A stretch of DNA of 64,000 nucleotides. Source: Seiridium cupressi. Lineage: Eukaryota > Ascomycota > Sordariomycetes > Amphisphaeriales > Sporocadaceae. How positions within the stretch are numbered: position 1 is the first letter of the stretch; each line of letters opens with the position of its first letter. A program made the position numbers and the translations under genes. This document shows, one piece after another, positions 50,129 to 62,100 of the stretch. Location of the stretch: the NCBI GenBank assembly GCA_036674765.1, contig JARVKI010000058.1, positions 210,200 through 274,199 of the forward strand, in the 5' to 3' direction. The notes beneath the pieces are model-generated. The model was given only the letters and a program-made list of their open reading frames with translations. It was not told where the DNA came from and made no database searches.

Positions 50129-50958
50129 GGTATATGCTGGGGTCTTGTATGGATGAGATGGAATTCAATGTCTTTAAGTATGATGATACGCTCAGAATGC
50201 TGGTTGGATTTGCCAAGCCGAGATAGAAAGTTGCCAAAGCTTTATAGTCTAATATCTGTCATTGAATCCCGGTCAGCAAATGGCCCATCCGACACATGAT
50301 ATCATCGTAACGGCGACGTTCCCACTTCATAGAAGCTTACTAATGTCGTCAAATGTTGCAGCAGTGGAGAAGAGACTAAATAAAGCGGGAGTTCCAAAAG
50401 AGATATTTGTCAAAAACGTCTCTGAATCAACGTGTTTGTGGCTAGGATGGAATACTCATGGCTTTAGCAATAAAAGGGTTCGGTTCACGATCATGAGCAT
50501 GGCTATGGGGAACGAACGGTGTGACCAAAGCATTGCTTGTCAAGACACTTGTCCTGACGATGCAGTCTCGTCAAAAGATGTCGAAAAGAACACTTTGAGC
50601 AGAGACGGACATTCCATGCCGGGCCAGCAGTAGACGAACTGTTCCACATACCTATTATATGATGCAGGTCTGTGCTATACTCGTGTAACCTCTGACTCCA
50701 TAGACGGTCTGACGAAGTAGTGAGCGATACACGAACCCTGGCTTCAGCCGTTGCCATGAATCAAACTATATTGCGGGGCTTGGCGAACTACATGTACATT
50801 ACCCCTCGGTGGCCCGCTAACTGAATCTCGGATGCGGACCCCTGCTTATCGTTGGAGCTAGCAGGCGAGTGCCCCACTCAAAAGTTTATCTGGATGAAGC
50901 TGGATCAAAACTAAACTTCTTCTTGTGAAGCGACAGCGTGCGCTCAGCAGTCCACAAC
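50129..50958. other. divergent promoter, SDR and BUD22-like genes
   Basis: 830 bp. No gene recognised; the frame at 50262-50633 (plus) has no domain features. Confidence 0.6.
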
Positions 50959-52513
50959 ATGGTCAAAAGGAAGAGAGACGAGCCCCGACTGGACGTCAAT
51001 TTGCAGAAATGGGAGAAGGATCTGGTGCGGGGCCTCAAGACGGCCAAAGGATTCGAGAGGCAGAGATACGCCAAGCGACAACGGGAGGCTGATCCGGAGA
51101 AGGCCGCACGATTGGAGAGAGAGATTGCCGTGCTGAAGGTAAGGTCGCGAACAGCCGTTCTATGATCTGTGGACTGACGGTAGATTCTCTCAGAGCATCG
51201 ATCTCCACCAGGCAGCTCGCCAGCACCTCTTCTCATCGCTGTTGAAGATCAAGGGCATCGCTGAGTCCCCAAAACTACCCGAGTCGATCAGGCCGATTCC
51301 GAAGCCAGAACTCTCCGAGGATGAGCGGACCGCATTGCACAATGTCACCAGTGCCTTGTGCAATCGCAAGCAGGTCAAAGAAGTAATCGACGAGGCCATC
51401 ATGGGCACCTGCATTGCGCTGCGGGTCCCCATGCCAGAGAAGAAGGGCAAAGGCAAGGGCAAGGGCGGTAGGAAAGAACAAGAAGAACAGGCCGACGATG
51501 TACAAAAGAAGCCCGTTAAGGAGAAGACGACTGGGAATACCAAGCCCATGTCTGGTTCCGATGCAGAAGACTCTGATCAGTCTTGGGATGGCTTTGGCTC
51601 CGATGTTGGCGATGACTTCAAAGAGCTAGCTGGAAGTGACGCTGAAGAAAAGGCATTCTCTCGTTACGACGGTATGCTGGGCAGTTCAAGCGATGACGAG
51701 GAACTCGGAAACGCCAGTGGTAGCGATGCTGAAGACAGCCGCGCAAGGTCTATTCGGGGACCATCTGATTATTTTTCGGGCTCTTCAGCGGATGAGGGCT
51801 CTGACGGGGACTCGGAAGAAGAAGAAGAAGAAAACGGACACTCCCATGGGGAAGAAGATGGCGAGTCAGACGAAAATGCAGTTTCACCGCCACCGAAAAA
51901 GATCAAGTCCAGAGCTGCTAGACAGCCAACTGTCTCATCTGGAAACTCGACATTTTTGCCGTCGCTGATGGGGGGATACATATCGGGATCCGAATCCGAG
52001 GCATCGGATATTGATATTGCACCATCTGCTAAGAAAAACAGGCGTGGCCAGCGTGCGCGTCAAGCGATCTGGGAGAAAAAGTTCAAGAAGGAAGCCAATC
52101 ACGTCAAGAAACAAAATGAGAAGGCAATCAGGGATCAGGGCTGGGATATGAAGAAAGGTGCTGTTGGTGACGAAGATTCGGGTCCTTGGAAGAAGGGTAT
52201 TCGCAACCCTTTCGAAAAGAAACCAGCTCCTGAAGGGGTCCACCCCGATCGACAGGTAAACTTCAACCAGAGAGGTGAACAGCAACAGCAGCGAGCCCCC
52301 AGCAGTTTCCAGAAGGGCCGGGCGCCTAGTAATTTCCGGAGAGAACAACCCACTAGGGAATTTCAAAGGGACGAAGTCCCGAGGCCGGCCCCCAGACCAA
52401 AGCCCAAGAAAGACGATGAGGGGCCTCTTCACGCAAGCTGGGAAGCCGCGAAGAAGGCAAAGGAGGCGGCTCAAAAGGTCTCCTTCCAAGGCAAGAAGAT
52501 CACTTTCGATTAG
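50959..52513 (+). CDS. BUD22: BUD22/SRFBP1-like ribosome-biogenesis protein
   Basis: Two exons, 50959-51138 and 51194-52513, 499 residues. The 55-bp intron (donor GTAAGG, branch CTGAC, acceptor TCTCAG) is phase 0. I start at MVKRKRDEPRLD; an upstream in-frame Met at 50938 is possible. The N-terminal basic helices (LDVNLQKWEKDLVRGLK; LHQAARQHLFSSLLKIKGI) belong to the BUD22 domain. A middle Ser/Asp/Glu-rich acidic region (about 160-340) is followed by Lys-rich helices and the diagnostic C-terminus LHASWEAAKKAKEAAQ with GKKITFD. Yeast Bud22 is nucleolar and needed for 18S rRNA processing and 40S subunit synthesis; the same role is likely here. Confidence 0.88.
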
Positions 52514-53154
52514 ATACCAAACCAATTGAACGTATTTATCAAGTTCGAATCAGCTGTAAGCCATCCGCGACACTCCTGATGAAGTATGTCACAGACTTGC
52601 GGTCGGAGGTTGAATCACTCATTCAGTCAGTCGATCAATCCTGCAGGTTTTGTAGAACTGATCATTGATTAGGCTATGCAACTATTCTGCCTGCATAAAG
52701 GCGATTCATCAACTGTAGACCCACCCAAAAACCACGAGCCACAGGGCCGGTACCAAATATGTAGACTCCTAATTTAGCCATCCACTCACTATCATCTAGT
52801 GGTATGGCGAGCTCTGAGACGACCTTGTCATTCATCTTGAACGACTGATATCCCAACCCAAAAACACCGCAATAGTTATACCCATGACCAGTTCCAGAAG
52901 TCAGTCTAGTGTTTCCTAAGCCAAGCATCATACTTTCCATCCCATCGTGAATTGGGGGAATGATGTTTCATGGCGCTCAAAGTCAAACGTTTGAATGAAT
53001 TCGACGCTATAGTCAAGCATGGTGCCTGGGCTCATCTCCAGACTCTGCCAACTGCGGATAGGTTCGAGTTCTGGTACGAAGTCTTAAAACCTTGCGCGAG
53101 ATCAGAGGCAAGAGGCATGATTCAAATCATTCCGAGCTTCGAAAAGGTTTTGTT
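52514..53154. other. convergent 3' region, BUD22-like and F-box-like genes
   Basis: 641 bp. Besides UTRs it holds an 88-codon open frame on the minus strand (52674-52940, listed separately). Confidence 0.55.
52674..52940 (-). CDS. possible small ORF, unknown
   Basis: 88 codons with a balanced amino-acid composition (GHGYNYCGVFGLGYQSF, GVYIFGTGPVARGFWVG). No family recognised, and no Kozak, TATA or splice evidence. It is downstream of the F-box-like gene on the same strand. It could be chance or a relic. Confidence 0.2.
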   Translation of the reverse strand: MESMMLGLGNTRLTSGTGHGYNYCGVFGLGYQSFKMNDKVVSELAIPLDDSEWMAKLGVYIFGTGPVARGFWVGLQLMNRLYAGRIVA

Positions 53155-56100
53155 TTAGAGGGAAGAAACAGAGCGTCCCATGCTGTGCTCGCCCGTCTCT
53201 TGCTTTGGAGACAGGGTGCGAGCTCGCTTGGGAACAGGCCCGTCAGTATGATCGCTTCCACCATCATCCAATTCATGCTTGGGCGACTTCAGACCATTTC
53301 CGGATATACGGATAGGGCTGCTGGCATTGCTGCTGCTTGGTTTACGGTCCTGGTCACTTCCCTTCTTGCTCAAAGCTGGCTTAACCTCGGGTTCGTCATC
53401 ACCATGCCCAGTGAGATCAACGATGACTCTGCGGCGACGTACGTCATCACTTGAGCCCGACTCTGTCTTGATGCTGGTTGAGGCACCATCGTCAAACGTA
53501 TTTGCGAAAAGTGAGTCAAGATCCGTATGGTCATCCCGGTCGCCAGCAGTCTTGTCGTCGTCAACAAGACTACTGCCACGGCTGCTTTTCGAGGCCTTCT
53601 CTTTGTTATCCTCGTCATCATCTATCGTGAGATCAATAATGGTGCGCGGTTTTTTTAGTAGACGGGCAGGCGCATTTGCAGCACTCGATGCCACGAAGGG
53701 ATTTCGGGAAGTGTTGTTGAGACGGTTGCCCGGACTTGCGTCTCGATTCAGTGGAACGAACAGGCCATCATCGTCATCGTTTTCGTCATCCCCATTTGGT
53801 GTGCCTTGGGCCAAGCTCATACCATCGCTATTGCGAATCACCTCATCTTGACTTGTGTTCTGTGTGTCTTGCGGACGATTAGAACCATCGAACGTAGTAT
53901 CGTAACCACCGTCTTCGTCGTCCGAGTCATCCGAGAATGGTTCGTTATCATCAACACCATTCAGATCCTCCACGCCAGAATCATGGCCGGCATGGTGATC
54001 CGAGCCTTTCCTCTTGACAGTATAAATCGAACTATTGTCGTCAAGCCTGTATTCTTGGTCTGGTCCACTACTATCCGCCATTTCCACATCGCCAGTGGAG
54101 CTCCACTCATCTGGGTAAAGTATGTTGGCAGGCATGGGATCGCCATCCTCATCCACCATGTCGCTGTCACCGCCAAAGCTCCAGTCGTCCGGGTATAGTT
54201 TATTAGCAGGTCTAGAATCGCCATTTTGGTCCCCATCGGGCATATCTGTATCAGGATCCCCATCCGTTCCGTTGGATAAGTTAATTGATTCAGTAGCAGA
54301 GCCGCCTAAAACGGAAGGAAGGTCATCCGTCTCATAAAAACTGGCGATCATGGCTTCATCCTGATCCTCGGGAATATAACGATCTAAGCCGCCTATCGTA
54401 GTAAGATTGCGCAGATCAGACTCGATGGCGAAAGTGCGGTTTTTTGGCATGGTTACCTGGCTGTTGACATCATCGATGAAGGACCAGTCCCTAATCCTTT
54501 TCCGAGCCGGGTCAACCGCGTAGAAGCGAACCCATTGCAAGCCACGTAGCTGGTAAACGTAATCTATCCCATGACATGTTCGCAAAGATCGGTTGCCACG
54601 GAAGTTGGGCTGGATCGCTGTTCGCTTCAAAAGCGACTGTGGAGCGTTAAGATTCGCGATATTCTCTTTGGTGAAATCTCGGTCGCGATCTGAGAGATCA
54701 TACTTGTTACCCTCGTCGGTCTTGGGGAACTCATACTTACGGCGAATTCTCCAGGCATCACTCTCGGCGATGAATACTACGAGAGTCTCCAGTCGCTTCA
54801 TTTGTGTAAGCCACCGAAGGGGCTCAGTTCGTTGATTAATGCGTGTCTTATGACGTGGCATAATGCTCCCGTGCCACAACAGCTCACCATGTGCCACCCT
54901 TTCGGCCCTGGCCGGCCCAATGCCGGTGAAGAATCGACCGAACTCACCCAGTGAGCTGAATGCATAGGTATTCATACCATAAAAAGCATGAACTCCAATG
55001 TACAACCAACGCTTGCATACAAGAAGCGGGTATAAAACATCATTGGGCTTCCAGGTCGGGACTATAACTTCGCCTTGGTTACCAAAGACGAATCGACGTG
55101 GTAAACCATCGCCACCGGAACAAGGGAGTGGGAAGTCTGCAGGTCCTGCTGGCTGGTCGAGTCTGTTGAGGCGCGACAAGCAGTGAACAACGCCCCTTTT
55201 GATGAATATCAGCTTGAAGATTCGCTTCTGAAGTTCCATATGGAGTCTGCTAAATGGAAACTCCTCTATGTTTGGATAGGGTATATTTTGATTAATGGCT
55301 GGGGAAGGACCAATGCCACGGTTGATAGCGGCGTCGCGCAGGATATCCTGGTAAGGTCGTCTGAGTCTCTGGTCGTTGCAACGCCGTCCTTTCCAGAAAA
55401 GATTTGGATGAACGGTTGCGGGGTCTCGAGACATGTTCATTTTCTTACAACACTCTCGGAATACACGTTTCCAATTGACTTTGTTGTTAAGGCGATCCCG
55501 CGGACGGCCATGGAGGAGGTTATCCATGAGCTCGACCCAGGGCTATTTCATTAGTTAGTTCCTATTCTTAAATTATATCCTAGACAGTGAAGGGAGTGGA
55601 CTTACAATGTCGGGTATTCGAATGCCCTTCAGCGTCCGGATCTCATTTCTGAGTGCTGTCTCACGGGTATGCATGAGGTCACGCAGCTCTATCTCACGAG
55701 CGGCCATGGCGGTATTAAGATCTGCAATTTCCTGCGTCTTGTCCTCAACTTCCTGCGTCTTTTCCGCCAACCTCGCAAGTAAAAAGTGGATTGAACTTTG
55801 AAGGCCGACATCCGAAGCGTCACTTGCAGTAGACATAATTTCGGCACGGACGGAATCGTCTAAGAATTGTTAGCTAGACCTCATTACCGCGAGGGGGGTT
55901 ACATGAGGTGCACTCACCGCCCGGTTCCTCGTGATTAGAGTCATGAGACTCACTAGAGTCATCGTTATTGAGAGACCCTTCGTCATCATTTTTAATCTCT
56001 TCACCGTCGCTTCCGATCTCTTCGCCATCCTCATCGACCGCATAGGGAAGGTCCAACAGCTCGCGAAATTCTGGGTGAAGTTCGGAATTGGATTCCGAGT

Positions 56101-56491
56101 TGGACTCAGCCAAACTGTCTAAATCGTCACCAAGATCAGAAGATACAAGGTTGGCATCCTGATTGATGTTGGCATTGGGGATTGTGGAGGCTTCATGGGA
56201 TGAGTTAGCAGATTCGGTACCACCTGCCAGGTTGCTGCCCGAGTGGTTGATGGCATCCCCGGCAGAGCTACCATTATCATTTGGTAGAGCTCTACCAGGT
56301 AGATTGACTGGAGCATCACCGGCACCGGGAATGTCTCTCGCGCCAGGAATTTCTTGGCCATTGACCAGATTGCTATGATTGCCGAAGCTCTCACCAGCCT
56401 CCGAGTGAGGCTTGCCCTCATCCGAATGATCCTCAGGATCGAGTTGCGGCCGGTTTCTTCCCGGATCGGGGGATGATCGGCTAGACGACAT
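53155..56491 (-). CDS. F-box-like protein with coiled coil and SUMO-interacting motifs
   Basis: Three exons, 56491-55918, 55859-55606 and 55542-53155, 1071 residues. Introns are 58 bp (donor GTGAGT, branch CTAAC) and 63 bp (donor GTAAGT, branch CTAAC, acceptor AATAG); both joins keep frame. Residues 1-191 are acidic and disordered, and exon 2 (192-276) is a coiled coil (LARLAEKTQEVEDKTQEIADL). An F-box-like segment spans about 371-470 (FSRLHMELQKRIFKLIF then LLVCKRWLYIGVHAFYG), followed by a helical domain. The C-terminus (about 690-1071) is acidic. It holds two SUMO-interacting-motif candidates, IIDLTIDDDED (911) and VIVDLTGHGDDE (982), flanking a psi-K-x-E site IKTE (967-970). F-box proteins recruit substrates to SCF ubiquitin ligases; a SUMO-directed role is a hypothesis. 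A basic KRAR end is a possible nuclear signal. Confidence 0.6.
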
Positions 56492-59103
56492 AGTGACAGG
56501 ATGATGTGTCCCGGTAACGTCTCGGAAGAGGTGTGATGAACTGTGATAGGCTTGGTATATGAATATCGTGGAGAGATTGCAAAATTGCCGGGAAGTGAAT
56601 TCAAGATGGCAGAGTGACTTCCTGGAACGTTGTTGCTCAGAGTGTTGTTGGTGAAGGGTGCCCTATGAGCATAGAAGAGTTCCTAAGAGGCACCTTCGTG
56701 TGAGGGTATGTGGAGTTGGGAGGGAAGAGGTACAACAGGTGATGGAATGATTGTTGAGGTGGCTTGAGGTGGCTTGAGGTCAGTTGAGGTAAGTTGAGGT
56801 GGGTTGAGGTTGGTTGAGGTGTGTTAGAGGTTGGGAGCTGGAAGTAGAGAGCTGTCGTGCGTAGAAGGCTTGCCCTGAACTTATACAACCAACTGTTGCT
56901 TTCAGGTCTGAGAAGTGGAAGGTCTGAGTCTTGAACAAACTGCAGATGGATGGTGGTTTCCATAGATACCAATCTGGGTAGGTTTGCTCAAGAGGCAGTT
57001 GATGTCTTGCCCCCAAGATACAAAAGAAGGTGCCAACGCTTTGGTATTCCAGATCTTTGCAAAGACCGAGAGGTGATATGGGAAAGGGCTTGGCTCATCA
57101 AAATAGGATGGTTATCAAAGTATGTATGTCTATGATGAATAGATGCCAGTTGTGAATATAGATGTCGGATGTGGCATGGAGCTATGTTGTTTCCAAATAT
57201 TGGAACGAGAGAATCTATTGCATGTAAAGCATGCCAACAGCGGAAGGCGCAAAGGTGTACTGAGGCAAAGTAGATACCAACAATGGCCGCAGAGGAGAAA
57301 TCAAAGACAGTATTCAGATGATATTAGACAAACTTGGATTTTAGCAAGGTACACTCCAGGTTTGAAGCCAATAAGTGTATTTTGTGAACTGTACATGTTA
57401 CGCAAGTTCGAAACTCATTGCTCCTGCTCCAGCCCAGAACATTTGAGTAGCGATACAATCTCGATGGCTCGCGGATTGTCAACCCTAGCTGGCAATAGTG
57501 AAGAGCTCGTCGGCTTATGCAGTGAAAACAAATACCTTAAAACACAAGGGAAGTAGGTATCGTTGAAATATAATACAAAACCTATTTAATGTGAAAATAA
57601 AAGCTTGGGCATGTCAAAATTCACCTCGGGACCTGTCAGAGTCGATCCGGTATCGGATCGCAATCGTGTATATTAGGGTTGCCTCCCCCCTTATTCGATA
57701 GAAGGCAGAGGTCAGCGTGCCAATACTCAGCCCCTAGCACTCCCTGCGACAACCCTATCTGACAGGACCCTTATACATAAGGTACCAATGAGATCAATGT
57801 CTGCTCATAAACAATGGAATATAATAAGACATATTTAGAATAATAATATGGATCAGAACTATAAAAAACATCTCATAATTTGGGATATACAAAATATTAA
57901 ACGAGTATTAAAGTATAGGTAAAGAATTATTCACAAGGAGACTTAAAGTGGAGGAAACCGGGCGAAACAGGCGTCTTAGATGCTTTGTAACGCGTACCGG
58001 GTACCTATGATCAAATTAATTCCAAAAGCTACATCCAAGGGACGCCGTGATGATAAAAACTTTGAGACCACGTGCACTGTTAGATAGCCAGGCTCTATGG
58101 AGGGATCTGTTGGTTCATGAGATAGTTTACCACTAGATGTTGTAAGCAACTGGAACTTGTTATTAAATCAAGTATATCCCTGATTGTCACTAGCTTAGCA
58201 GGACATCACACAAATACCTGGAAGACAAATCTTTAGATGCGTTGTGGAAGACACAATGCATGATCTTTGATAGCACAACTTGATGGTAGTTTACTTCCAT
58301 CCTTGAGCACTACAATGACTTCTCAAGAGGGTCCCCCCTCCCCCAAATGGCATATGAGACTACGCTAAGGTCTATATCTTCGGCAAGTTTAACTCATGAG
58401 AGCTATAACCGAAAACCTATGTGTGTTGTTTAATTAGCGTCGACCTTCGTTCCAGGATTACAATAAACTCAAAATCACCCAAATAGCACTAACGGCAAAT
58501 TGGGCAAAACATATAATAGCAGAAGCATAAATCCAGTCTTACAGGGTTGACTGAGCAGCAGCATTGTATCAGGGTTGACTCTGACCTAGAAGTGCTTCAT
58601 AAAATGCGCATGGCTAACAAGAGTACCGAAGGCTTCTGGACGCCCCCCAGTCTGGCTTTTTCGTGGCTATCTATCAGGCCTTATGGGAACGATTCAACTC
58701 GGCCATGACATGGTTCTAGATTGCCGTTATCTTTATGCAGACAAGTGCACTTGACAATCCATCATTTGCTCGTCATGTATTTCTCAACCATAGACCTATA
58801 TCTAGACGTTATGGACACGCTTCCCGTTCGTAAGGAGCGGGCAAAAAAATGCGGACTAAGCGTTTGAGTCCTGCCCGCTATATACATATTCTACCCAACG
58901 CTAAACCGGCACATGAAGACAAAAGCGCCGACAAAAGGTGACCCGATTCACCAAATGAGTGATGCTTATGACGAACGTCCCGCAATGATCAAACCACGCT
59001 GATCCATTATCCTCGAACAACAATATTGTACAAGTCCGCTTTGGGTCAAGATTCCCACGATGGTTCGGGCAGCCTATATTCAATACAGTGTTGCCGCGCC
59101 CAA
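56492..59103. other. promoter of F-box-like gene, then AT-rich spacer
   Basis: The first 0.5 kb is the F-box-like promoter with the 10-bp repeat array. From about 57100 to 59100 the sequence is AT-rich with frequent stops in all frames and no gene. A frame near 57220-57275 encodes a Zn-cluster-like ACKACQQRKAQRC and stops soon after. The texture fits decayed DNA, but no transposon is identifiable. Confidence 0.55.
56754..56823. repeat. 10-bp tandem repeat TTGAGGTNNN, 7 copies
   Basis: TTGAGGT occurs every 10 bp seven times from 56754, with a variable 3-nt spacer (GGC, GGC, CAG, AAG, GGG, TGG, GTG). It lies about 260-330 bp upstream of the F-box-like start. On the gene strand it reads ACCTCAA repeats, one per helical turn. 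Confidence 0.85.
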
Positions 59104-62100
59104 TCAAGACAACTCTTGCACTCTGTTCTTCGCAAATTGCAATACCCGACCTAGCTCATAACCCACGTCGGATATGCAGAACTTCTTATCATCATCCTCT
59201 TCGCCAGCAGCATCCATGTCGAGAATTTGTTTTCTCATTAGACCTCGCAACTTTTTCAGTTCGACCACGACACCACTTAAGATATCTTTCGGGTCAGCAG
59301 CTTGTCCTACGAGCGATTCTAGGTCCGAGACTGACGGACTCAGCAGCCGCTGAGTTATAGGAACTTCATTTTTCTGGCGAAGCTGCTCGCGTAGGTCATC
59401 CGCCTGACGTTGAAGGATAGCGATACGGCCATCATCCGGCAGGCTGATTCCGTGATTTACGGGGCTCACGGGGGTGGGAAGCTGCTCGGTATGTTGCGAT
59501 TGGGCCAGCATCACCTGCTTTTCAATGCCCTCGATCTGTTCCTGGAAATGGCCAAGGCGCTTCTGGCTTTTCGCGTTGACCATCCCTAATGTATGGTCGA
59601 CATACTCTCTGAGTTCTCGGATCTCAATCTCGACCTGCTCGGGAATGGCAGACGAGGCCGCAGGGAGTCGAGTCTTGAGGTCTAGAGTGATCGCCTCCAG
59701 CCGACCCACCTGCTCTTCCGACGCAAACTCGCCGAGCTTGTTCTCTAACGACCCTAGTGCTGTAGCCAGATCATCCACCCGGTTCTTGATCATGTCTTGA
59801 TCTTGTTGATATGGCAGGGTTTGTAACTCCTTGACTGTCTTCTCAAGCGACTCGACTCGCTTTACAGACACTTTGGGCTTGGGCTGGCTCTTGAGAGTTT
59901 GCACAACTTCTTCGATGGTGTTGATTCGATTAGTTTCGGTGCATGATTGGCGCTCCAAACTCTGAAGTCGGCTAACGTCTGACGATAAGCTCTCAACTCG
60001 TTTTTGATCGGCAGTTGATTGCTCCGAGTACTGATCAACTTGACCCCGTATGCCTTCAACTAGGCTCGTGAGGCCATCAACTCGCTCCTTGATTTTGGTA
60101 GAGCGCTTGGTAGACCAGACTTTTAAGTCTTCTAGCTCCTCCCAGAATACCTTATTGCTCTTCTGCTCGGATTGCTTGGCAGCCATGTGGTCCAAAGCTG
60201 TTTCAAACTCGTCCGTTCGCCGAGTAAGCTCGCTTCTTAGCTCCGAGTAACATTTTTTGAGATCCTTGACATCATCGATGGTCTTGTTTTGTCCGCGTTT
60301 GGTGTTTGACTGGTCTTCAAGGGCCCGGATAGCGGACTTCAAGGACCCAATCTGTTCCTGGCTCACGCGAGCGTCAATCTGAGCTGTGAGATTGAGGATA
60401 TCTGCTGCCATATCGATTCTTTGATCCCGTTCGGAGATGCACGACTGTTTATTCTCCTCGAGTCGGACCTCTAACTCCTGGAATCGCCCTGCGACTGCAC
60501 TCTCGTCCTGCTGTTGCAGAACGCGTGCAATCGATCCCTCCAGCTTATCTACCCGCTGCCTGTTAATGGCCCTCTGCTTCTCTGCCCTGTCCAACGTTCG
60601 ATTCAGTATTTCCATACCATTAAGTCGTTTCTGCTCAGACTGTGCAAGTTGATCGCGTAGGTCTTGTATTTGCGTATCAAGCCTTTGGGATTGTTCTTGC
60701 GCTTGTTGAGCGGCCTGTTGAGTGAACTTGTCTTGCCAGGCTTGCATATACGCCTCCACTTCCTCTAATCGCTTTTGTCCAGAGAACTGGTCTTCCCATG
60801 CTTGCATTGACGCTTCCATATCTTCTAATCGCTTTTGTCGTGATTCGAGCCGGACAAGAAGACGGTTTATATCGTCAATTGAACCAGCCGCCGAGACTTT
60901 GGACGAGATATACTCAGCATCTTCCGGAGGGTAGAACTCGTCTGTGTCATGACCTGGCAATCTTGAGCATTCTTGGGCGAGCTCGGTTTTGTATTTCGAC
61001 CTCTCAGACGGGCCTGGTGACTCTTCCTGCCTAGCTTCTTCCGTGCTGGTAATGCTTGGCTTTTCTGATAGTCTTAAATCTAGCCGAGACACCTCAACAA
61101 CACGATCAATATTCCTATTTAATATCTCACCCGTGGAACTGGTTTGCCCGTCTGTGCGTGCAGTTCGTTCGCCCACATCTTCCCCTGAGTCCTGAAACTG
61201 GCAATTTGTAGATACGACCTCGCCAGGATGAGGCTCTGTACGAGTGCCACAACTTATTCCAGAAACGTTGACTTCGGTAGCCAGGGACACCACCTGACTG
61301 GTCTCAGAACGGCAACGTTTCCAGGGGCGACTCTCTTCTGGAGAATCCGGCGATTGCCTCTTGCCCGCAGTACCACGCGGACTGCGGAGTAGCTCAGTAT
61401 GAGGTGAATGGTTTTGCGGTAGCTCAAAAGTGATAGTTTGCCGCCTGTCATCGGTGCCGCCGGGGCGTGTAACTGTCTTGTTTTGAATCAGAGGACCTAT
61501 CTCTTGGGGAAGGTCCTGCCGTTTCGTTGACATGGGTGCACCGACTTCGTCGGCTTTTTCATCACTTGTAAAAGTGTCCACATGACCTGATATTATCGCC
61601 ACAGGACTTGGGGAACGAGTTCGTGCTGGTGATCCGGCGGCAGTAGGGCTTTCCGGGAGACTCTTTGCTTCGTGCGATGGTGCAGTGATTCGGGCACTTA
61701 AGGGCGGGCCGTTCTTGAGCAGTGCTGGATGACAGGTCCCGTCTTGTATTTGTTCTTCCGAAATCCGCAGATCCCTCTTAATTTCATATAACTTCTTCAA
61801 CCAGGCTGGACAAAGCTCTTGCCATTGTGGATAGGGTATGTTGTAGACGATTGGTCTGCCTTCTTGCTCGTAGTCCTCATCCGTCTCATTGGTCATGTCC
61901 ACCAGCCTATTCAGACGTGTGCCGGCCGGAGCATCACGTGTGCGGTGCTTGTAAGCTTTGCGTCCTTCACAGTAACCAGCGACGATGCTCTCCAAGTGGA
62001 TGGCCCTGGTTCTTACATCGAATCCCAGTACGTCGCGAAGCCGGGTCCAGAAGTTTCGTGCCCCCCAAAATTTGGAAAAATGCTGTACGGCTTCGAAGAT

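Noticed and set aside
53279..53851. 190-codon frame on the plus strand
   Set aside because: It is antisense to the acidic, Ser-rich end of the F-box-like gene; the composition is a mirror of that repeat-like region.
57217..57270. Zn2Cys6 transcription factor
   Set aside because: The C-x2-C-x7-C spacing differs from the family (x6) and a stop follows after four codons. No second half of the cluster is present. Kept only as part of the spacer observation.
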